In this document: piece after piece, positions 12,601 to 17,329 of the stretch
How positions within the stretch are numbered: position 1 is the first letter of the stretch
How the letters are laid out: each line of letters starts with the position of its first letter
Source: an uncultured Bacteroidales bacterium
GTDB taxonomy: Bacteria; Bacteroidota; Bacteroidia; Bacteroidales; P3
Direction: 5' to 3'
Assembly (NCBI GenBank): GCA_947167075.1
Contig: CAMVGR010000020.1
Location: 1-33,149 of the forward strand
Length of the DNA: 33,149 bases
The notes under the pieces: model-generated
What the model saw: the letters and a program-made list of their open reading frames with translations, nothing else
Told to the model about the DNA's origin: nothing
Databases searched by the model: none
Position numbers and translations under genes: made by a program

Positions 12601-15600
12601 CTGGCATTCCCCGACGTGAACCCTCGCATCGAAGGCCCGACCGAACGCTGTTTCGGCGATGCCGACGACACCCTGCACCTGATAGAAGCCTACACTTGGG
12701 AAGATTGGGAAGACTCGCTACTGTACATTCATCCCGAAGTCGACACCACCTATTCACTGTCTATCACCGACAGCAACGGATGCTCGCACGTTCTGCAACA
12801 CACCGTAGTGGTGCATCCTGTCTATCAACTGACGTCGGTCGAGACCATCTGTGAGGGCTCTGTATACACCTTTGGTGACACCGTGTTCGGCAACGACACA
12901 GTAGTCACCCATCAACTTCTGTCTGCAGCCGGATGCGACAGCTCGCACACGCTGCATCTCACCGTAGCCCAGCACACGACGTTTACCCTCTACGACACTG
13001 TGGGCGAGGCTGACCTGCCATACCAATTCCTCGATACGCTACTATACGACACAGTGCACGATCTCGAGTTTGTCACCACCAACGCTCAAGGATGCGACAG
13101 CACCATCCACCTATGGTTGGCCATAGAATGGACACCCAAGCAGTCGATAACAGACAGCACCGTATGTGCCAACATGCTGCCAGTGTTATGGAACGGGATT
13201 GAAGCCTCTTCGGAGGGAACCTACGATGTCCTATTAAGCGGAAGCCATGGCGAGGATAGTACAGCCACCCTGCAGCTAGCTGTAGCACCCATCTACAACG
13301 ACACCATCCTTGCCACAGTGTGCGACAACGAGCACTACACCTTCGAATCGATCGATTACTACCGCGACACCATCTTGACCGTTTCCCTATCTACCACCGA
13401 TTATGGCTGCGACTCGATACGGACACTGTCTCTCGCCGTCCGTGCCACCACGCAGGGCGACACCCTTGCCGAGGTGTGCGACAGCCTGGTGTGGTACGGT
13501 AATGTATTCTATGCCGACACCGTAAGCCAACACCAACTCACAAACGTCGCTCAATGCGACAGCACCCTCTCGCTGCACCTCACGGTCCACTACTCCACGT
13601 CGAGCAATGTCTTCGACACCGTGCTGGAGAACGATCTGCCAGTCGCCATACTTGGACAAACCATCCACAACGACACCACCGGCTGCATACTCCACACCAC
13701 CAACACCGTCGGATGCGACAGCACTGTAATCTACTCTCTCTACGTATGGCGCAACACCGGCACCTCGCTCGACAGCACCGTCTGTGCCGACCAGCTCCCG
13801 CTCGAGTGGAACGGAGTGGTATTCGACACCTCGCAAGCCCCCGCCACACTGGTCCGTTCCGCACTCTTCACCGCCGAAAGCGGAGCAGACAGCCTTGTGG
13901 TAATGCACCTTACGGTGAACCCCCTCTTCGACAATCATACCTACAGCGAGATATGCGACAACCAAGAGTACACATTCGGCGACAGCCTAATGCTAGGGAC
14001 TGATGGTAGCACAGTGTTTACCGACAGTCTGCTCTCCATCTACGGATGCGACAGTCTGAGCACACTGCACCTAACTGTGCATTCCACCTACTCTATTAGC
14101 GACTACGACACCCTCTGCAGCAACTCCTCCTACACCTGGGGCAACCCGCTTCGCGAAGTGTACGCGACGCTGTGGAACGATCCTGGGCAGGAAGCCACCG
14201 CCACCGACCTCACCATCACCGACACACTGGTGTCGGCTCATGGGTGCGACTCCCTGTCGTCGATGCTACTCCATATCAAGCCAGCCTATCGTCAGGTGGA
14301 CAGTGTGGCCATATGCGACGACACCTCCTATCTCTTTGCCGGCCTCGAGCTCTACAACGACACCGTGATAGAAACCGACAGGCAGACCGTAGTAGACGGA
14401 TGCGACTCGGTGCACATCATGGTCCTCGATGTGCATCCCACCTACGACATGCACCTCTACGACACCATCTTCGACGGCGACCGATACCCATTCGAAGGAA
14501 TGACCTGCACCGCCACTGGCGACTATCCTGCCCTGCTGTCGTCTATACACGGATGCGACAGTCTGCGCACACTCCATCTGAAGGTCAATCCTCGCACCCC
14601 GCTCGACAGCATTGTCTGCATCAACCACATGCCCATCGTATGGAACGGCATCACCTTCGACACCGCTGGCACCTACGATGCCGATGGCAGTGCACGACTC
14701 ACTACAGGCATACGCACCGGCAACAAGATAACACTGACCGACTCCATCCGCCTGACCGGACGAGAAGGACTAGATTCGCTAGTGCTGATGGTGGTATCTG
14801 TCTACGACACCTCGGCCACCCTCGACAGCCTTGTGGCATGCGACAGCCTGACGTGGCAAGACGGAACCACCTACCACCATTCCACTACCACCCCCTACGT
14901 CACCCTCGTCAATGCCGCCAACTGCGACTCGGTGGTACACCTGCAACTGACCGTCAATTCCACACACTACTATATCGACACCCGCGAGGCATGCGACAGT
15001 ATGCAATGGGTAGACAACCGTTGGTACTACGACGACACCCTTGGCACCGCCGGCCCATTGGGTAGCCACCACGCCACCGGCCCTGTCGACACGCTCGCCA
15101 CCGCCCAGGGGTGCGACTCGGTGGTCAGCCTCCACCTCACCATACACAGGGCATCGCTGCATGTCGAAGCAGACACCTTCTGCATCGGCCAGACCTACCA
15201 GTGGCGAGGACACACCGTCGATGGAACCCCGACAGGCAATCTGCACACCACCGTCGATTATCACCTAGCCGACACCCTTCTCTCTTCGCACTATTGCGAC
15301 TCCATCCTGGCCATCGACCTCACTCGCATGGGGCGCCCGCTAGTGCAATTCGACTATCGCGTCGATTGCCTTGAAAAGACCTACACTCTGCAGGCCACCG
15401 CCACCCTAGACCGTGGCAATAAACCCTACCTCAGGTGGAGCTCCTATCCCTACGACAACCACATCGAGGGGCACGAAGAGGAGACCACCCTCCAGGTGTC
15501 GCCACAAGGTCCATACACCACCTACTACACCTACACCGACTATCACGAGTCGCCGCTCTGCCCCGCCACCGACAGCATCCGTTTGCGCCCAGTGGTGGTG

Positions 15601-16158
15601 CCGAAAGCGTCGCTGAAAGTGGTACCGGAACGGCTCGACTACGACAATCTCGAATACGATGCCTACGACCAGACGCACGAAGCCCCCTATGCCGCCTCGC
15701 CCGACTCTGCAGGGCAATGGAGCCGCCGGTGGATGCTCGACATGAGCACCATCCCCGAACCAGGCCCGCACATCAGCGGCAGCTATCCCGATGCCGACCT
15801 CGACTCGCTTCTCATCAGCCTGTGTGTATTCAATGGGCTCTGTGCCGACACAGCCCACCACAACCTCATCATGTTCCACAACACCATCTTCGCTCCCAAC
15901 GTCTTCACACCGCTTGAGGAAAGCAACAACCGTTTCGTCATCTACACACACCATGTGGCCGACGCCGAACTGTTCATCTACAACCGCGACGGTCTGCTCA
16001 TGTATCGCACCACCGACCTCGACACCGGTTGGGACGGTCGTAACCGCAGCGGGGCCGTCTGTCCGCAAGGCAACTACGTGTGGAAACTACGCTACAGCAC
16101 CACCGAACAGCCCACACGCTACAAAGTGGAGGTCGGGTCGGTACTACTGCTCAAGTAG
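667..16158 (+). CDS. Giant multidomain T9SS-secreted surface protein (5163 aa)
   Basis: Probable cell-surface adhesin or matrix protein exported by the type IX secretion system; no enzyme motif is seen and the ligand is unknown. Residues 1-33 form a signal peptide (hydrophobic core 13-25, likely cut at AYG|Q). Next come a CUB-like domain (about 53-147), an FN3-like segment (156-230), and 14 modules of about 243 residues (about 239-3608), each a MAM/jelly-roll-like sandwich plus an FN3-like domain. After these: a Cys-containing sandwich-like region (3609-3905), a PKD domain with WDFGNG at 3933, 15 short Cys-Asp-Ser repeats (4052-4888), a linker, and a gliding-motility-type C-terminal domain (5075-5163). 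The reading frame is uninterrupted over 15.5 kb. The first ATG follows a good promoter closely and precedes the signal peptide directly. Domain assignments rest on motif reading; PKD and the C-terminal domain are the surest. Confidence 0.9.
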   Translation: MTTYRLSINYIAKLILWQVLILVLANGVTSAYGQTYSMPAIDTLKIDATIITSGTITDDGGKGGDYSNGCNGYALITSCPGATMTLSGNVTTESCCDYLDIYTADGTTLLQKAKGTATVNLSTDEGGFLLYFYSDGSMTEEGFELAWSTNGLAEMCTGGITSFTASEIGATEATLSWTADKSSLILDYGNGEQVVGGSSTTLSGLNPSTLYTARLYASGEGSNPCCVRTVQFRTACGKMYAPLVERFDDLPVDTVPKCWVGKANYDSPELQPKVVANAAKSGKHSMQMSGGTKSSHFSIALAPVMSTEINTLRVHVSLRSNSYNAKIEVGVCDTTSEYQEYYGFTSVETLTVPTSGTWYDYTIDMSGYTGDGCRLAFRMPYNLQPVSSAIIYIDNVMAESCGVDSLRVSHLAYNEMTLHWTTINDPTVDLLVYGKDMYETYTNVTSPYSLTGLDPAGSYTMVLTPHCGSSYGTSKSITASTLTNDTLPIAYCESFPDPWPLGWQKAETNSYYPQHETYNGSCVALWSFNGLLSTVSLPRLVSSTEGLTLRLEMKTSSAGSGVVVGMMGYPLEMSTFEPIDTLVSPDNEKHRYEVDLGKYTGDGHYLALRSYSNNTFSQYMYLYEVKMGHCLVSNLTAKGSSASSVTIEWDSTASDKVDSVIVEYGKIGFTFGMGTRLSLLDETEGIVSNGNGRMAYTIEGLEAGETYDFVVYRDCGDLLCSPEKATCSPLLEDYTIPYCERFDSYANGSFPTDWHRPSTYNSCPYISTPYTDAPTANGVLRMASYGPVESGYDHSTAVLPVLEYDGSMSDLVVSFFAKGTYAVSELQVGVMSDPDDESTFTQVASVKVAYDEWRHHAVSLKDYAGVGTHIALRYSSACQWCNTSAYIDNLEVGLGAIDGVDMYSIRTTGADFSYDTVGTVGEVQLYIVDGTDTTKYTPTGNAISVSGLKPGVTYNYMFDYGGCNAVTGQMTTPTEALQSDWCYGFENNTNSYRPEGWGFPYTYNITSGDHHGGSRSLTMASRIGLPNLAVMPYLEEDDYDNLHFTFWAKNNNYNVTYVGLLKDPRDTVGFVILDTIGPADNVWRLYDVDLEGHENDGHHIAFFSMSNYQNCSGCDTYVDIDDLRLARGNIDSVSYTTTATTATVEWTSKGCVDSVHVTLTHPDLGAIVDSTVVNSQPGQMQIQDLQSNTIYTLRIESVCKNSFHSCSLEEYSVTTLEHDLNDGYCEDFSGQWDPLPVGWTYLENGGGIPTHPSYNSDVQRYSIGLPTSWADSSYTMLIAPPTTESINSLVVGFGGWESEYNAEQPARLVVGVIDNPSDASTFTAMDTILVNSYLEHWALDLSSYNGNGKHIAFKAQSIEGRYNTVYLTDITLSHCKPTAIHATELTTDSFTLRWTMLGPGDSIRIRYASIDTTVLATPAYVRLSIPAENVGESLDIEAISTCQQMELNCQWQHLTIYPPSSPNNLSQCLPFLNAPSSYQMDVTQMPYGWIRPYGNLDPTTQGAFDHNVLLFSASSKGDGYDRSPMAVSPYFEDSLTDSHLHLHIFNISPGTYFEVGTIDDPYDSSTFVPHDTLSLYPIRTLVSLPLAAYKGHYIAFRYRALQGFDGNATLDELAIAPCAMPIAWLSHPEDSTVMVNWLGGGEVWIEYREGGDFVPGTGTRLLATSSPTLIEGLTPSSVHTFHIWPQCDTSSFYCNHLVLILSTLDPPLNLPYCNHFESPSTGNIPSGWSSLPDNTLVSTSISSGGYTDNQHLSLTPSADHSVTALLPNLKPEKGCTDSVYLNFWYRWNSSASVLLVGSLTDASDTASFITFDTLEFNDSYEWQHHTTTLPPTALTQGHVALRVPAGHPSVSVDNLCVEACMAANLQISEVDRNSVTITWEGYGVSALVCEYGLSGFAQDTGEVVHITSSPYTIDGLTSSSDYSFIFKTECTCSTAEGKIYTGGEGNGWGGNGGSVNIEVITQAEPVLTPYCEDFDTFDINVIPSKWRRIPGNPDDYPKLHNDPACSGARSLDMYTTPGYATFAALPPVEDPSQLVLSFMAYTTSTEPTVESYGVLTVGVMTNPDQGSTFSIIDTVVLGATKRWQQCFVDLSSYTGTGEYIALRLIPHNNAHHIYIDNLYLGSCMVTSASATVTDEGVEISYTTLGNANGVFLDWDGGSTILTSSPSTVDALIPNEHYELQLRAFSSLDTQLICHMPPLVLGRMMRLPYCDNFDATTDRYPDGWGVVLSNDNTYSSYTNGVQDGAMFMYPSGTNTPVLFTLPTLSNGDTLGGKWVQLDYRHPIASSNTYVYTRLDIGYMTDTSLASTFVPLVTLQTNAANQSLRTQLPTSNATQLALRGRSTSSSRIFCIDNLLISTLPLPMASDIVASHTSSTNQTLTWNANPLATHYQYEYGPAGFTPGNGTTAQSDSCQIVLQDLVANSDYDLYFIDSTGTVSCQPYRFNTSRTVRPPYCEDFEDVEVNTIPAGWTRIGANEYPRVNNINSHVLEFRNDGTQVFVLPEPDIDSIQLLSLTATYMLSSSYNQMEIGVMTDPSDFATFVAIDTIARTGNSNTFVATTSFANYQGTGRYIALHYLYYSGYIYVDDVVLDDAPLVELAPTSASSFEIITSNTATPDYYIEVCNPDQNQGNGAIHHVQDHTYTVHAPYMHRTYTVYVRTDSASSTCVPPQTVTLPVALGIPMCEEFDNQNAIPDNWSSYYTYYSNNVKPATNNNEKTIYLYSYYYDSSDVYVALPDLDVDDLSSLSIELRYRFEQKTGMAEIGFMHSPNGWSSFVPFDTLASNSITSWQTLRHDLINHSGNDRFLAIRMKGYYQQYDYLYIDYLHISPCPLVHFALASYNSILCSVDSAHTAVDYWVHLTSDGLDSLIHVTSNTYLIDGLAANQTYTLAAQCDKNAAGCNSTATITTGILKELPYCEQFDTYGTGNGSQPYGWFISTQCSGDRIYTTSSNNYSLYMESNYYNQCDLLAILPDFDIDSICHLSAQIRYQYTSHACPVQIGVMDNPYDPSSFVVVDTLKEATNTWFVDDIDFSSYTGNGRFVAIRMQGNYQYYKYLYIDYLNLQPIPLVELAQTGATSIHATTNPDITPDYWLHYTAVGSNDTVHVHVQTSDYTLSGLDENTAYSIVASHDSARTTCWQWKSFTTTHALDLPYCDDFKSYDYYTLPTGWQRYNTNNGSTPYINNDIYSKKSIYFYGNGTKTLVLPYIANLKSSTVHVQTCGRNLLLGVMSDASDPDSFVTIDTLKNETSNQYTMHSVGFDSYNGDGHFVAFRTTEYYSSYINRLSIVPCDNRAEITRVGSNVVQIDSPGDDTLVLEYGLKGFVQGTGTTIQLAQLPMTLELDFNTDYDFYIKCDSSSTCQLPTSITTLSEPMEIPLCEGFEGIDNNTIPSGWTTIFPNKDYGVRVGIGSSDAHSGSKLLAFEIYYNHYNILCLPEVANDSLRDLTLSFWFKSSGNGVFNVGVMSDPTDASTFIPISTITGTTTWSRKMVSMGKAPVTHHYIALRGNGQSGDIYAYIDDLHIAPCGAHHMVVKEIENESLTVDWEQTGNPTVELELVGGGITKTVSPVTSHPYVFDGLVPLTHYKVYMRSVCDSADDYCTNNIEDSASVFTPAGGTGCIDPTNLTADYTTCFVGTFNNPYSMVSCVDKGAADIMSRHTIHTDTSERDARTGYQLRTVAPGADASVRLGNWGHNYDSPEAEGISYALRVDTMEFDLLVLRYAAVLEDPFHDVSDQPRFKLELLDSNMNLIDPVCGAADFRANQNLGWEREGEEVLWKDWTTVGLDVSAYSGQTIYIRLTTYDCGEGSHFGYAYFTLDCHRKNMVSDTCGDVESNTFTAPSGFAYSWYTDQDTTVFSREQSVVVASDNDLTYYCLLSFVDNPTCQFTISAFAGTRWPLSLFDTTVLIRDCQFEVSFTNQSSISSDGENVVGTGEKVETAMWDFGNGETSNQYHGTTVYSEPGTYTVQLVSTIARGACLDTLEKEIVLAFPDVNPRIEGPTERCFGDADDTLHLIEAYTWEDWEDSLLYIHPEVDTTYSLSITDSNGCSHVLQHTVVVHPVYQLTSVETICEGSVYTFGDTVFGNDTVVTHQLLSAAGCDSSHTLHLTVAQHTTFTLYDTVGEADLPYQFLDTLLYDTVHDLEFVTTNAQGCDSTIHLWLAIEWTPKQSITDSTVCANMLPVLWNGIEASSEGTYDVLLSGSHGEDSTATLQLAVAPIYNDTILATVCDNEHYTFESIDYYRDTILTVSLSTTDYGCDSIRTLSLAVRATTQGDTLAEVCDSLVWYGNVFYADTVSQHQLTNVAQCDSTLSLHLTVHYSTSSNVFDTVLENDLPVAILGQTIHNDTTGCILHTTNTVGCDSTVIYSLYVWRNTGTSLDSTVCADQLPLEWNGVVFDTSQAPATLVRSALFTAESGADSLVVMHLTVNPLFDNHTYSEICDNQEYTFGDSLMLGTDGSTVFTDSLLSIYGCDSLSTLHLTVHSTYSISDYDTLCSNSSYTWGNPLREVYATLWNDPGQEATATDLTITDTLVSAHGCDSLSSMLLHIKPAYRQVDSVAICDDTSYLFAGLELYNDTVIETDRQTVVDGCDSVHIMVLDVHPTYDMHLYDTIFDGDRYPFEGMTCTATGDYPALLSSIHGCDSLRTLHLKVNPRTPLDSIVCINHMPIVWNGITFDTAGTYDADGSARLTTGIRTGNKITLTDSIRLTGREGLDSLVLMVVSVYDTSATLDSLVACDSLTWQDGTTYHHSTTTPYVTLVNAANCDSVVHLQLTVNSTHYYIDTREACDSMQWVDNRWYYDDTLGTAGPLGSHHATGPVDTLATAQGCDSVVSLHLTIHRASLHVEADTFCIGQTYQWRGHTVDGTPTGNLHTTVDYHLADTLLSSHYCDSILAIDLTRMGRPLVQFDYRVDCLEKTYTLQATATLDRGNKPYLRWSSYPYDNHIEGHEEETTLQVSPQGPYTTYYTYTDYHESPLCPATDSIRLRPVVVPKASLKVVPERLDYDNLEYDAYDQTHEAPYAASPDSAGQWSRRWMLDMSTIPEPGPHISGSYPDADLDSLLISLCVFNGLCADTAHHNLIMFHNTIFAPNVFTPLEESNNRFVIYTHHVADAELFIYNRDGLLMYRTTDLDTGWDGRNRSGAVCPQGNYVWKLRYSTTEQPTRYKVEVGSVLLLK
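823..1107 (+). other. CUB-like domain of the giant protein
   Basis: Residues about 53-147 carry a CUB-style pattern: SGTI near the start, a CDYLDIY motif (96-102), and a closing FYSDGS...GFELAW segment (132-147). CUB domains are extracellular beta-sandwiches, fitting an exposed N-terminus after signal cleavage. Four cysteines (70, 79, 95, 96) could form disulfides. Confidence 0.55.
1383..11492 (+). repeat. 14 tandem modules of about 243 aa in the giant protein
   Basis: Each module opens with a PYCE.F...lP.GW signature. It continues through a VGVM.dP.D.sTF..iDT strand pair and a YtG.G..iAlR...iYIDnl core, then ends in an FN3-like segment with EYG, GF and gL.p.t.Y motifs. Openings are near nt 1383, 2127, 2872, 3601, 4330, 5062, 5792, 6569, 7281, 8010, 8695, 9393, 10101 and 10771. 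Spacing falls from about 730 nt to about 670-710 nt in modules 10 to 13. Modules 11 and 12 are especially alike (both have YLYIDYL and tyrosine-rich strands), suggesting recent duplication. Sequence similarity to MAM-type adhesion domains is general, so binding is an inference. Confidence 0.8.
8578..8635. repeat. 11-bp repeat/palindrome element inside the giant gene, C1
   Basis: Four 11-bp units (ACATGCACCGT type) lie at 8578-8588, 8589-8599, 8600-8610 and 8611-8621; the middle two are identical. The last unit opens a palindrome with 8-nt arms around one base (8611-8618, 8619, 8620-8627), continued by a worn inverted unit to 8635. Three units span 33 nt, or 11 codons, so the frame is kept and the DNA is read in all three phases (YTVHAPYMHRT, then YTVYVRT). 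The unit is the reverse complement of the repeats at 30100-30154. Confidence 0.8.
12820..15330 (+). repeat. 15 short Cys-Asp-Ser repeats in the giant protein
   Basis: Fifteen units of about 46-70 residues end in a GCDS...L.LTV-like strand. Most also have an early cysteine (for example ETICEGSVYTFGD, SEICDNQEYTFGD). Three units lack the early cysteine (GEADLPYQF, ENDLPVAIL, DGDRYPFEG), and each is followed by a unit that keeps the early cysteine (VCANMLPVLWNG, VCADQLPLEWNG, VCINHMPIVWNG) but has lost the late one (GEDS, GADS, GLDS). Such repeats are familiar in large Bacteroidetes surface proteins; their fold and role are unclear to me. Confidence 0.8.
15889..16155 (+). other. T9SS type B sorting domain (gliding-motility C-terminal family)
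   Basis: Residues 5075-5163 have the family pattern: FAPNVFTP at the start, FIYNRDG in the middle, GWDGRNRSG, then PQGNYVWKLRY and a final VEVGSVLLLK. This domain directs passage across the outer membrane by the type IX system and display or release at the surface. No T9SS machinery gene lies in the window, so the apparatus must be encoded elsewhere. Confidence 0.9.
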
Positions 16159-16232
16159 TATGCTGTCCGCGGCAAGTGCCACTAAGAAACGCATCTTTTT
16201 TGAGAGAAAAACGAGCCTAATAAAAGTTTTTC

Positions 16233-16263
16233 TTGCACAGTTTACGAAAAAAGCATATCTTTG
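16233..16263 (+). promoter_or_regulatory. Promoter of the 243-aa unknown gene
   Basis: TTG (16233-16235), a 20-nt spacer and TATCTTTG (16256-16263) followed by GCA fit the Bacteroidetes consensus. Transcription from here would give a leader of about 210 nt containing the whole A2 palindrome. Confidence 0.65.
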
Positions 16264-16335
16264 CACTTCGGACAGATGACAGCAGGAGGCCTACAAAAGG
16301 CTGATGGATAGCGGTCTTGTGCGGTTGATGTATGG

Positions 16336-16409
16336 TTGTTGTCCGGTTGTTGTCCGCTTTAAAAGCGGACAACAACCGGACAACAAGCGGACAACAAGCG
16401 GACAACAGA
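16336..16409. repeat. 11-bp repeat/palindrome element, copy A2
   Basis: Two inverted 11-bp units (16336-16357) and four direct units (16365-16375, 16376-16386, 16387-16397, 16398-16408) flank a one-base centre at 16361. The perfect inverted repeat has 25-nt arms. It matches copy A1 (367-440) at 73 of 74 bases and in the same orientation, so the giant gene lies between two direct copies. Here the element lies between promoter and start codon and would fold as a long RNA hairpin in the leader. Confidence 0.85.
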
Positions 16410-16482
16410 GCACCCCATCCCGTTGCTATCTGCTACCAATAGACAACATTCATTCAACAACCCCAAAAAGAAAGACTACACT

Positions 16483-17214
16483 ATGGCAAAGAAAACAGGA
16501 CTGATGCTTGGCGGCAGCCTGAAATCGGCAGGTATCACATTCTATCAGAAACAAGGACAGATGATAGCACGTGCCGCCCACTCGTCGGAACGACGAAGCA
16601 ACACACGCGGACAGTTCATCCAACGGCAACGCATGCGCCACACCACGGCCCTGTGGCAAATGCTGAAGCCGTGCAATCCGATGTTCTACGGAGGCAAAAG
16701 TGCCTATGCACGCTTCGCCACGCTAGCCAACAAGCTGCCGGCGGTGTACCTGCCCTGCAAAGGACCGCTGGCAGGGGCTTCGCTGCTAATGCCCGACCTG
16801 CCGGTGAGCGATGGGCAGCTGCCTCACATCAAGCAGCACCTGGGCGAGGTGGCAGGCAAGGCTGCCTTAATCACCAACCTGAAGGCTTCGGATCTGTCTT
16901 GCAACGAGAAGCTGTGGCTCTACACTGCCCAGCAACACACCGAAGGCACGACACCCAGAGTAAGCTTCCTGCAAATACGCGAGGTGGGAGTGGAAGAGAT
17001 GGTGGACAAGGATGGAGGCCTGGCTCTGACGGGAGACGAATTTGCCGACGAGACGAAAGGATGGGCGCTGGTGCGTGTCGAAGATGCCGCCGGCACCGGC
17101 GACAGGCGCTGTTCGTCGCAGACGCTGGTCACCCGATGCCGCTACTACGAGCAGTACACCACCGAGGAAGCCCTGCAGCAGGCCGCCCTCAGCTACGGCG
17201 GCCTAACAAACTAA
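16483..17214 (+). CDS. Unrecognised 243-aa Bacteroidetes protein
   Basis: No function can be assigned. The chosen start (MAKKTGLMLGG) is preferred over an in-frame ATG at 16423, because the 20 added residues look like untranslated leader. The N-terminal third is basic and glycine-containing (GGSLKSAGITFYQKQGQ, then an Arg/Gln-rich RGQFIQRQRMRHTTALW stretch at 42-58), followed by FYGGKSAYARFATLANKLP (68-86). There is no signal peptide and no membrane segment. The start resembles, distantly, small Bacteroidetes proteins of the DUF6266 type; this is a weak impression. It stands alone with its own promoter, between the A2 element and a hairpin terminator. Confidence in coding is high, in identity low. 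Confidence 0.8.
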   Translation: MAKKTGLMLGGSLKSAGITFYQKQGQMIARAAHSSERRSNTRGQFIQRQRMRHTTALWQMLKPCNPMFYGGKSAYARFATLANKLPAVYLPCKGPLAGASLLMPDLPVSDGQLPHIKQHLGEVAGKAALITNLKASDLSCNEKLWLYTAQQHTEGTTPRVSFLQIREVGVEEMVDKDGGLALTGDEFADETKGWALVRVEDAAGTGDRRCSSQTLVTRCRYYEQYTTEEALQQAALSYGGLTN

Positions 17215-17274
17215 GCCTCGTCCTACAGCACCCCTACTTCTATAAATTGACTCGAAGAGGCACTACATTAAATA

Positions 17275-17296
17275 ACCCCACACGCAAGTGTGGGGT
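17275..17296. terminator. Hairpin between convergent genes
   Basis: A perfect 9-bp stem (ACCCCACAC / GTGTGGGGT) with a GCAA tetraloop lies 60 bases after the unknown gene and 33 bases after the end of the leftward decarboxylase. It could stop transcription from both sides, although neither side has a strong T-run. Confidence 0.6.
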
Positions 17297-17329
17297 AAAT
17301 GTATCTAGAGGGGCGTATGTTAGGGAGTG

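Larger units (their letters stand above)
16159..16482. other. Intergenic region after the giant gene
   Basis: These 324 bases hold a promoter (16233-16263) and, downstream of it, the second 74-bp repeat element (16336-16409). No clear terminator for the giant gene is seen; the best candidate is a short GGC/GCC hairpin near 16173-16184 without a proper T-run. Confidence 0.6.

Noticed and set aside
14172..15065. 297-codon open frame on the plus strand in another phase
   Set aside because: It is a shadow of the C-rich Cys-Asp-Ser repeats; its product is almost only His, Arg, Pro and Ser.
15406..16068. 220-codon minus-strand frame
   Set aside because: Antisense to the end of the giant gene, Val/Gly-rich with no recognisable motif.
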